Shown here: piece by piece, positions 1 through 5,327 of the stretch
Layout of the letters: every line of letters begins with the position of its first letter
Position numbering within the stretch: position 1 is the first letter of the stretch
Assembly (NCBI GenBank): GCA_001771735.1
Contig: MEUM01000161.1
Location: forward strand, 16,321-21,647
DNA: 5,327 bases
Direction of reading: 5' to 3'
Source of the DNA: Caldifarciminota bacterium RBG_13_43_14
GTDB lineage: Bacteria > Hydrothermota > Tepidihabitantia > SM23-42
Position numbers and translations under genes: made by a program
Notes under the pieces: model-generated
Told to the model about the DNA's origin: nothing
Database searches by the model: none
The model's input: the letters and a program-made list of their open reading frames with translations, nothing else

Positions 1-2
1 GG

Positions 3-878
3 CGTGTTGCCGCGGTCGATGTTCATTATAACCCGACCGATTCATTCTATTTACAGGAAGCGTTTGACCGTATTCATTATTATCCGCCGCCTTATTATGG
101 AATGTATACATCGCCATGGTTATGGTATGACGGGAATCAGCATGGCGGGTTCGATCATACACCATGGGAATCTATGATTACGGCCCGCATGGCGCAAGCT
201 GCACCGGTGACGATCACAATCGACGGAAATTATAATCCCGGAACCGGTAATGGAAATGCCAGTATTCGCTTTCAGAATGATTCAAGTGCAGCGATCGATG
301 GAAGGGTTATTATCGTTATCACCGAAGACAGTTTGTTCTATCCCGCGCCTAATGGTGCCATGTGGCATTGTCATGTACCGAGAGATTATTTGCCGGATAA
401 TAATGGTACGATAGTATCCATGCCGGCAGGAAATTATGTTGACGTAAATCAATCTTTTTCTATCGATCCAATCTGGAACGATGATCAATGCAAATTGATC
501 GCTTTTATTCAGAATGATGTGATGCAGGCAGATTCGACCAAGGAAATATGGCAGGGGGCGATCGTTGATATACTCGAGATCGGAATCGAAGAGCGTGAGG
601 CAGCAAGCGCACCGTTCATTGTCAAGCACTTTCCCAATCCCGCTCGTAACATCGTTAATTTTTGTTTCCAGGTTTCGATCGGAACCGAATATAGGATCGA
701 CCTGTATGATATTACCGGGCGTAAAATAAGAGCGATTCAGGGGATTGCCGTTAACGAGAAGATAATACAGAATTGGGATCTGCGCAATAGCGAAGGGGAG
801 AAAGCAGACCCAGGTATTTATTTGTTTAGGATAGTATGCGCTCACGACGTAATGAGCGGTAAAGTTGTTGTTGAGTAA
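3..878 (+). CDS. Omp28-like secreted protein with T9SS type A sorting domain (5' end missing)
   Basis: The frame is open from the window edge, so this is the C-terminal 291 residues of a longer protein; its start and any signal peptide or CxxC site lie upstream. The first ~60 residues look like the second half of a thioredoxin-like fold, including a TSPWLWYDG segment (residues 36-44) that resembles a cis-Pro loop and matches the TKPYVIFDG segment of the lipoprotein at 2957. Residues ~66-193 form a beta-rich domain with WHCHVPRDYLP and the closing KLIAFIQND...QGA pattern typical of Omp28-related proteins. Residues ~205-291 are a type A sorting domain: FPNPARN, then YRIDLYDITGRKI, then PGIYLFRI and a basic-then-VVVE end. 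Such tails direct export through the type IX secretion system. The stop TAA lies 21 nt before the next ATG, so the two are probably co-transcribed. The family call is by eye. The native role of Omp28-like proteins is poorly known; a redox or binding role is inference. Confidence 0.8.
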   Translation, partial: RVAAVDVHYNPTDSFYLQEAFDRIHYYPPPYYGMYTSPWLWYDGNQHGGFDHTPWESMITARMAQAAPVTITIDGNYNPGTGNGNASIRFQNDSSAAIDGRVIIVITEDSLFYPAPNGAMWHCHVPRDYLPDNNGTIVSMPAGNYVDVNQSFSIDPIWNDDQCKLIAFIQNDVMQADSTKEIWQGAIVDILEIGIEEREAASAPFIVKHFPNPARNIVNFCFQVSIGTEYRIDLYDITGRKIRAIQGIAVNEKIIQNWDLRNSEGEKADPGIYLFRIVCAHDVMSGKVVVE

Positions 879-885
879 AAAGAAT

Positions 886-896
886 AAGGAGGAGGT
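886..896 (+). promoter_or_regulatory. Strong Shine-Dalgarno site for the gene at 900
   Basis: AAGGAGGAGGT is nearly a full anti-16S match. The GGAGG core at 888-892 ends 7 nt before the ATG at 900. It fixes the start of the UGA-containing gene. The internal in-frame ATG at 1524 has no comparable site upstream, which argues against separate initiation of the downstream half. Confidence 0.85.
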
Positions 897-899
897 ACT

Positions 900-2795
900 A
901 TGAAAGGATGGATAATACTGTGTATTATGATTGCATTTGCCAGCGCGGGCAACTGGATGAATAATGGGACCTTTGAATCCGAACTCAGTGTTGGCTGGCA
1001 GCAACAAGGTTCATCGGGCGCCACCTTCACACGGGCCATAAATTACGACCCTGATCCTGATTATGAAGTTCAGGTATACAAAGGGCCTGGTAGTGGTTAT
1101 GCCCATCTATATCAGTCGGTCAGCTTTGAATGCCCGGTGTCGGATCTCAACTTCTCCATTAATGCAAAAATGTGGGCTTATGATAATAATGCCGATACCT
1201 TATGCTGGGCAGCATCAGCGGTCATTGTAAGTTATATGAATTCCAGCGGGACCAAACTCGGCGATACACGTATCTGCATGAAAACGACTCCTTGTCCATG
1301 GGTGAGCACATCGACTATTCATCTGATCAATGTGTCTGATTCGCTCTGGCACAGTTATAATTTCAATATCGCGACTGAACTGGGTAATCTGCCTGGCGTA
1401 AATCCGGCGAATGTACGTCGTATCCAAATCGCATTATACGATACGACCGCTCATACTTGTTGAGGGGCGTCAGAAATAGCGAAGGTCTTCGCTGACAATG
1501 TTCAGTTAAATTACACTGGTACGATGAAATACCTGGCATTTAATAAGACAAAGATCTATGATAGCGGTGGTAACAATAACGGAAGACTTGATCCGGGTGA
1601 GACGGTGAATCTGACTGCATTTCTCAAGAATACTGGTGGTGCTGATTTTACGAATCTTAATACAACTATACAATGCAGCGATGCGTATATTACGATCACC
1701 GATAATGCCGGTAATTTTGGTTTACTCGCCATTGACAGTATTAAAGAAAATGTTTCCGATCCATATACGATCCGGGCATCGGCCACTACACCTCAAGGAC
1801 ATTCAGCTTATTTCCGCCTTATTGCGGTTGACGGTGCGTTTTGTGATACTTTCGAATTCGATGTCGTGATCGGCACTTATCATTATATGGTCTGGAATCC
1901 AGATCCGACCGGCACCCCCGGTCTGAGGGCCGACAGTATTCTTCGCGCGATCGGCTACTCGGGTGTGCATGTCACCAATATGAGCGGCATGGAGCTTGGT
2001 ATATATCAAGCAATATTTGTCTGCGTGGGCATTTATCCGAGCAATTACATAATTACCAACAACGGTGCTGAGGCAACAATGCTCGTGAATTATCTTAATA
2101 ACGGTGGCCGTATGTATCTGGAAGGGGGAGATGTCTGGTACTATGATCCACCTTATCAAGGCGGGCATGATTTCGGACCATTGTTCGGTATTTATCCGTC
2201 AGCTGATGGATCAAGCGATTTGGGCCCGGTGCTGGGTCAATCCGGTACTTTTACCAATGGAATGAATTTTACGTATTCAGGCGAGAATAGTTATATGGAT
2301 CATATTGACCCGACCGGCACTGGTTTTTTGGTGTTCGTCGACAGCGATAACAGCTATAACTGCGGAGTGGCTAATGACGTTAGTACCTATCGCACAGTTG
2401 GAACATCATTTGAACTTGGTGCCCTGGTTGATGCCGGTGGTAATTCAACCCGCGCGGCATTGCTGGATTCGATCATGCATTTCTTCGGGATTTCCCTGAT
2501 CGCAATTGAAGAGCAGAATCAATCGTGTGCATCATTGATAAAGTTGCAGGTGTTTCCAAACCCGGGTTCTGGTTATGTAATGCTGCAGTGGCCGGTTAAT
2601 GCCAGTGTAGAGAGCATACGAATTATCGACGCAACCGGCAGAATCATAAATGATTTGAAACCGGCGGCTAATTCAAATTCGATTCGCTGGAATGGAGTCG
2701 ATGCTGAAGGACGGAAAGCGAGCGGCGGTATTTACTTTGCGGTTGTGGAGAACGATAATTCGACATCGTGCACAAAGTTTATTCTGATACAATAA
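900..2795 (+). CDS. Secreted multidomain T9SS cargo protein with in-frame UGA at codon 188 (candidate selenoprotein)
   Basis: Read through one UGA (1461-1463), this is a single 631-residue protein; conventional calling gives a 187-residue fragment plus a 423-residue fragment from 1524 in the same frame. Residues 1-16 are a signal peptide (hydrophobic IILCIMIAFA, cleavage after ASA). Residues ~18-207 form a jelly-roll/carbohydrate-binding-like beta-sandwich starting NWMNNGTFES and ending in the ASEIAKVFADNVQL strand, which lies after the UGA; the domain is therefore complete only with readthrough. Residues ~216-325 are an Ig-like domain of the type opening with GNNNGRLDPGE. Residues ~328-545 resemble a Rossmann/glutamine-amidotransferase-like fold (LRADSILRAIGY, then YLNNGGRMYLEGGD), with no catalytic triad that I can identify. 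Residues ~546-631 are a type A sorting domain (VFPNPGSG, IIDATGRII, SGGIYFAVV). Codon 188 follows Cys187, giving Cys-Sec-Gly. Cys78, 102, 126 and 132 lie in the same domain. Sec is the favoured reading because of the hairpin downstream; a Trp codon mutated to a true stop is the main alternative. Substrate and function are unknown. Confidence 0.7.
1464..1496 (+). promoter_or_regulatory. Candidate bacterial SECIS element after UGA 1461-1463
   Basis: A hairpin begins just after the in-frame UGA. Arms AGCGAA (1478-1483) and TTCGCT (1488-1493) form a perfect 6-bp stem closed by the tetraloop GGTC (1484-1487). A further GTC (1469-1471) / GAC (1494-1496) pairing lies below it, across a 5'-side bulge of AGAAAT that ends in an unpaired U. 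Twenty nucleotides separate the UGA from the apical loop. Known bacterial SECIS elements sit inside the coding region directly downstream of UGA and carry a G among the first two loop bases; the SelB-binding loop of E. coli fdhF contains GGUC, with a bulged U below. The resemblance is seen by eye. I did not compute folding energy or search with a covariance model. Confidence 0.65.
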
Positions 2796-2833
2796 TCAAA
2801 AGCCGGGTGGTTTCATTGCCACCCGGCTTTTGA
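2796..2833 (+). terminator. Rho-independent-type terminator after the gene at 900
   Basis: A perfect 15-bp inverted repeat starts on the base after the stop codon: arm TCAAAAGCCGGGTGG (2796-2810), 8-nt loop (2811-2818), arm CCACCCGGCTTTTGA (2819-2833). The stem has a GC-rich core flanked by A and T tracts, so it could work in both directions. It separates the upstream pair of genes from the promoter and operon that follow. Confidence 0.88.
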
Positions 2834-2921
2834 TTCCATGAGATTTCTGAAAAAGACAGAAATCTCTGATTGCCGCGATAAAACTAATAGATATCAGAGA
2901 TTCAAAGCTCTTTATATAATA
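2834..2921. other. Intergenic region with competing inverted repeats
   Basis: Between the terminator and the promoter there is no gene, but there is dyad structure. Arms GAGATTTCTG (2840-2849) and CAGAAATCTC (2857-2866) form a perfect 10-bp hairpin with a 7-nt A-rich loop. Part of the second arm, AATCTCTGAT (2861-2870), can instead pair perfectly over 10 bp with ATCAGAGATT (2893-2902), making a larger hairpin with a 22-nt loop. The two structures share bases and exclude each other. The sequence lies upstream of the predicted -35 box, so it would act in DNA (operator-like) or in the transcript coming from upstream. No protein or ligand can be named. Confidence 0.5.
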
Positions 2922-2949
2922 TTGACATAAAATAAATAATAAATATAAT
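2922..2949 (+). promoter_or_regulatory. Consensus-like sigma70-type promoter for the redox operon, near-leaderless start
   Basis: TTGACA at 2922-2927 and TATAAT at 2944-2949 are separated by 16 nt in an AT-rich stretch. Both hexamers match the sigma70 consensus exactly. Initiation about 7 nt after the -10 box would fall at about 2956-2957, on or next to the ATG at 2957. There is no Shine-Dalgarno-like sequence before that ATG, so the transcript is probably leaderless or nearly so. If the organism is Bacteroidota-like, its primary sigma factor may prefer a different -35/-10 pair, which lowers certainty. Confidence 0.7.
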
Positions 2950-2956
2950 CTAAACT

Positions 2957-3679
2957 ATGAAAGTTAAGATAACAACAATTGTGCTGATCACGTTGATACT
3001 GCTGATCAGCTTTTGCTCCAAGGCTCCACATATCGTTTATCCAGAACCAACTGACCGAGCAGTTCTCGTTGAACTGGCGACTGATGATGCTTGAGGATTC
3101 TGTGCGCTCGCGGAGCGAGTGCTTATCGACAGCCTGGTTGCTGAATTTGGTGATACTTTAGTTGTTGTTTGCTATCATGATCGTGGCGCGTATATGAATG
3201 ATGATGCAATTGCGAGACTTGCGTTTTATAATACCGGCCTGACAAAGCCATATGTGATTTTCGATGGTTCAGAAGTTGCCTGGGAACAGATTCCAGCAAA
3301 CTATGATAGTGTTTACCATGAATTTTTCCGGATCGTACGAACCATCGCGCCATATTTCAATCTGGAAACTGATAGTGTATTCAGCGATTCCACAACCGCC
3401 GGTTTCATGCTATGGGTGGTCCCGACCGATACGTTACCAAGTAATACGATCAATACTTTTATTATTGTACTTGAGGATTCATTACTAGGTAATTATACGA
3501 CGCATGTGAATGTTTGCCGGGATATAATGCAATTTCCAGTCGATATGGTTTATGGCGACACACTCGATACCAATATTGTTTTTAATCATAATATTCCAAC
3601 TGGCCGTCTCAAGGCAGCAGTTTTTGTTCAGAATATGGATACAAAGGAAGTAATGCAGGCAAGGATGGTTAGATTTTAG
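2957..3679 (+). CDS. Omp28/thioredoxin-like lipoprotein with U-G-F-C active site (candidate selenoprotein)
   Basis: Read through the single in-frame UGA at 3092-3094, this encodes 240 residues. Residues 1-20 are a lipoprotein-type signal: basic MKVK, a long hydrophobic run and LISFC, with Cys20 as the likely acylated residue (Phe before Cys is atypical). VLVEL (36-40) leads into U46-G47-F48-C49 followed by ALAE. This is the arrangement seen in Omp28-like and thioredoxin-like proteins, where CxxC follows such a strand; Sec takes the place of the first, nucleophilic Cys and Cys49 is the resolving thiol. Then come a DTLVVVCYHD strand (66-75), a cis-Pro-like TKPYVIFDG loop (Pro98), and a C-terminal beta domain (~135-240) ending in LKAAVFVQN...VMQARM, shared with the gene at 3. 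Usual ORF calling would start at GTG 3119 and lose the signal peptide and active site. It probably works as an envelope thiol/selenol oxidoreductase or peroxidase-like protein; the substrate is unknown. It is the first gene of an operon with the TlpA-like and DUF6029-like genes. Confidence 0.82.
3095..3122 (+). promoter_or_regulatory. Candidate bacterial SECIS element after UGA 3092-3094
   Basis: Nine nucleotides after the UGA a compact hairpin begins: arm GCGCTCGC (3104-3111), triloop GGA (3112-3114), arm GCGAGTGC (3115-3122). It has eight base pairs, one of them a G-U wobble (3106/3120). Seventeen nucleotides separate UGA from the loop, and the loop opens with GG, both in line with what is known of bacterial SECIS elements. 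It is much more GC-rich than its surroundings although it encodes ordinary residues (ALAERV), which suggests selection on the RNA. No free energy or model score was computed. Confidence 0.75.
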
Positions 3680-3682
3680 GAG
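3678..3682 (+). promoter_or_regulatory. Shine-Dalgarno site for the TlpA-like gene, overlapping the previous stop
   Basis: AGGAG shares bases with the TAG stop of the upstream gene and ends 6 nt before the ATG at 3689. This tight arrangement indicates coupled translation within one operon. Confidence 0.75.
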
Positions 3683-3688
3683 ATTAAA

Positions 3689-4192
3689 ATGAAGAAATTT
3701 GCATGGTTTTTATTAATACCATTAATTGCCCTGGTCGCAGATGATGCCGAACCGGTTGACGCACCAGGCTTTACCTTGCGGGATATCGATGGCAATACGG
3801 TTTGTCTTGACTCATTGCTTGTTGATGGTCCGGTCTTCATGAGTTTTTGGGCATTATGGTGCGATATGTGTATCAAAGAATTGGATGCGTTAAAGCCTTA
3901 TTTTAATGAATTCGATTCCCTGGGTGTGAATTTGCTTGCGATCAGCCAGGACAAAGCCCGATCCGTACCCAAGGTGAAACCATTTGCTTTGAGCCACAAA
4001 TGGAAGTATATAGTCGTACTTGATCCTGAAAATGATCTTCGGGGTCTTTACAATGTACAGGCAATGCCCAGCAGTTTTATTATTGATCAGAATAAAAAGC
4101 TGGTTTTCACGCATCAGGGTTATAAGAAAGGCGATGAGGAAATTATAATCAATAAGATGCGGGAACTTTTCAGCAAAGGCGGAGAAGAATGA
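3689..4192 (+). CDS. TlpA/ResA-like thioredoxin-fold protein, exported, CDMC active site
   Basis: The 167 residues match the usual length of TlpA/ResA-type disulfide reductases. Residues 1-17 are a signal peptide (MKKFAWFLLIPLIALVA), with likely type I cleavage before DDAEP; no lipobox is seen. The mature part follows the family order: APGFTLRDIDGN near residue 25, the strand VFMSFWALW, the active site Cys58-Asp-Met-Cys61, the LLAISQDK strand, and the cis-Pro loop in NVQAMPSSFIID. The last segment (KLVFTHQGY) is the usual closing strand before a C-terminal helix. Family members reduce or exchange periplasmic disulfides, for example in cytochrome c maturation; no cytochrome gene is visible here. 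Placed 9 nt after the U-G-F-C lipoprotein gene and overlapping the next, it is a natural candidate to reduce the selenenylsulfide of its neighbour, though that is inference. The TGA stop overlaps the next ATG (ATGA), showing that UGA also serves as a true stop in this genome. Confidence 0.9.
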   Translation: MKKFAWFLLIPLIALVADDAEPVDAPGFTLRDIDGNTVCLDSLLVDGPVFMSFWALWCDMCIKELDALKPYFNEFDSLGVNLLAISQDKARSVPKVKPFALSHKWKYIVVLDPENDLRGLYNVQAMPSSFIIDQNKKLVFTHQGYKKGDEEIIINKMRELFSKGGEE

Positions 4193-5327
4193 TTCGGTCA
4201 AGACTTTTTTCCTTTTTGGTCTTATCCTGTTCAGTTGTTATGGCAGCAGATCTGCGTCTTAGCGGCGCTAATCGTGCCGAGTACTGGGTATTTGTCGATG
4301 AAAGTCTTGATACCCTGGACCTGAATTATAAAGAACATCTTACTGAAAAATTGAAACTCGCCCTGACTTATGGTGATATTACTCTTCGCGGTGTTTTCTT
4401 TTTCTGGGATCCGTCACCGGCTATACAGAACAGCATGAAATACATAGATTTTTCCGCGCAATACAAAAAGGATCCGGTCAGCATATTATACGGCCGGTAT
4501 TATGCAACCTTTGGCCGTGGTTTATGCTTGAATCAATTTCTCGATGAGGATTTTAATAATGATAATTCTTTATACGGTCTAAAAGCGGATATTAATATTT
4601 TAAAAAGCCAGCTCACATTCTTGACCGGTCAGCCGCGAAATATATTCTTCGAAGAGCTGCAGTATGGTGTTAAAAATTTTAATGACTCCCTGACCCAGAT
4701 ACGCGGTGCAAATATCGAAACGCAATTGCCTATGCCCAAAACTAGCATCAATCTGGTAGCGAAGGTCGGCGGGCGATACGTAAGGATCAATCGCGAGAGC
4801 GATCTAAACCCGCAGGCATTCACCGAGTTATTTGGAGGCAATGTTGGATTGATCATTGGCCCCTGGGATAATTATTTTGAATACGGTCGGCATTGGGGAG
4901 CTTATCCGGTTATTGGCGGTCGGCTCAAGGGGGATGGTTTTATATATACGACAAGTCTGGCATTTCCCGGATTCGGTATTTCAGCTCAATATGTCGATTA
5001 TACTGACATCGGATTTGGTGGACCAGGATACCGGTATAATGAAACACCGACACCGATCAAAAGTGGTATCTCAGTGAATCGAGGCATTGATGAGATCGGT
5101 TACGGTATTGCAGTACTCACTTCACCATTTGATTTTATTTCGCTCGAACTTGAAAATAACAAAGTCAGTGTTCATGATGAAGATGTAAATAAATTCCAGC
5201 AGATAATTGCTTTTAATGATGACCTCGATGGTGTGCTGGAACAGATCGCCAAGATAATAACCCATCCAAATTATAACCTGGAAATAACCGTTGGCGCCGA
5301 ACGCGTGATCAAGCAGGGCATTGAATT
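4189..5327 (+). CDS. DUF6029-like outer-membrane protein (3' end missing)
   Basis: The frame runs open from ATG 4189 to the window edge, giving 379 complete codons without a stop. The start overlaps the previous stop as ATGA, with a weak GGAG at 4181-4184. The N-terminus is an export signal: MIRSR, a hydrophobic run, then VVMA before ADLRLSG. A V-L-S-C stretch at residues 11-14 could be a lipobox, but type I cleavage after VVMA fits a barrel protein better. The mature part alternates hydrophobic and polar residues with frequent Tyr, Phe and Gly, as in outer-membrane beta-barrels. The stretch ILYGRYYATFGRGLCLNQF followed by DNSLYGLKADI resembles the conserved GxxYxxFGxGL...R/N-x-L-x-G pattern that I recall from DUF6029-family proteins. 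The function of that family is not established. Operon position suggests it works in the same envelope process as the TlpA-like and U-G-F-C proteins. Confidence 0.8.
   Translation, partial: MIRSRLFSFLVLSCSVVMAADLRLSGANRAEYWVFVDESLDTLDLNYKEHLTEKLKLALTYGDITLRGVFFFWDPSPAIQNSMKYIDFSAQYKKDPVSILYGRYYATFGRGLCLNQFLDEDFNNDNSLYGLKADINILKSQLTFLTGQPRNIFFEELQYGVKNFNDSLTQIRGANIETQLPMPKTSINLVAKVGGRYVRINRESDLNPQAFTELFGGNVGLIIGPWDNYFEYGRHWGAYPVIGGRLKGDGFIYTTSLAFPGFGISAQYVDYTDIGFGGPGYRYNETPTPIKSGISVNRGIDEIGYGIAVLTSPFDFISLELENNKVSVHDEDVNKFQQIIAFNDDLDGVLEQIAKIITHPNYNLEITVGAERVIKQGIE

Noticed and set aside
282..1039. Minus-strand open frames overlapping the first two genes
   Set aside because: They lie antisense to well-supported coding sequence, have no domain-like composition or signal, and span the junction between two real genes.
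1464..1523. Treating 900-1463 and 1524-2795 as two separate genes
   Set aside because: They are in the same frame, the 60 nt between them encode domain-like sequence (ASEIAKVFADNVQL) with no other stop, and the ATG at 1524 has no ribosome binding site.
2915..2920. A second TATAAT box upstream of the promoter
   Set aside because: No acceptable -35 hexamer lies at the right distance before it (TATCAG is found there). It is likely a by-product of AT-rich sequence.
3119..3679. A gene starting at GTG 3119
   Set aside because: This start cuts off the signal peptide, the VLVEL strand and the CxxC-equivalent site, all present in frame upstream. The GGAG 3 nt before it lies within the hairpin and is poorly spaced.
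900..3679. Genome-wide UGA recoding to Trp or Gly
   Set aside because: TGG is used freely for Trp and GGN for Gly in every gene, and TGA ends the TlpA-like gene at an ordinary ATGA junction. It is not fully excluded for codon 188 of the gene at 900.
4629..5077. Open frames on both strands inside the DUF6029-like gene
   Set aside because: They are out of frame with a continuous 379-codon reading frame that has beta-barrel character, so they are shadows.

Overview
The window looks like chromosomal DNA of an uncultured member of the Bacteroidota/FCB superphylum or of a candidate phylum with similar secretion biology, such as WOR-3/Stahlbacteria. That placement is inferred from protein style: two proteins end in a type IX secretion (T9SS, Por) type A sorting domain, two resemble the Omp28 thioredoxin-like family, and the last gene resembles the DUF6029 outer-membrane family. 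All five genes are on the + strand. There are no RNA genes, mobile elements or CRISPR arrays.

Layout: (1) 3-878 is the C-terminal part of a secreted Omp28-like protein with a T9SS tail. (2) 900-2795 is a large secreted multidomain protein with a T9SS tail. It is interrupted by one in-frame UGA at 1461-1463. (3) 2796-2956 is intergenic: a strong terminator hairpin, a second inverted repeat with a competing partner, and a near-perfect sigma70-type promoter that places the transcript start almost on the next ATG. (4) 2957-3679 is a putative lipoprotein with an Omp28/thioredoxin-like fold. Its in-frame UGA at 3092-3094 falls exactly where the first Cys of a CxxC motif is expected, giving U-G-F-C. 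(5) 3689-4192 is a TlpA/ResA-like thioredoxin with an ordinary CDMC site. (6) 4189 to the window end is a DUF6029-like outer-membrane protein, incomplete at its 3' end. Genes 4-6 form a tight operon with a 9-nt gap and then an ATGA overlap.

The main discovery is two likely selenoprotein genes side by side. In both, the frame stays open and protein-like across a single UGA. In both, a stable hairpin with G in its apical loop lies just downstream, at the spacing expected of a bacterial SECIS (17 and 20 nt between UGA and loop). The first loop is GGUC, the sequence in the E. coli fdhF SECIS. UGA is also used as a real stop in the window, in the ATGA overlap at 4189-4192, which argues against genome-wide UGA recoding. 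A standard ORF caller would split or truncate both genes. The UGFC lipoprotein is the stronger case. The other, with an adjacent Cys-Sec pair in a secreted beta-sandwich domain, is less certain because UGA there could also stand for a mutated Trp or Cys codon.

Taken together, genes 4-6 look like an envelope thiol/selenol redox module: a membrane-anchored Sec-containing thioredoxin-fold protein, a periplasmic TlpA-like partner and an outer-membrane protein. The two upstream genes are T9SS cargo that pass through the same envelope. The functional link is inferred from gene order and motifs.
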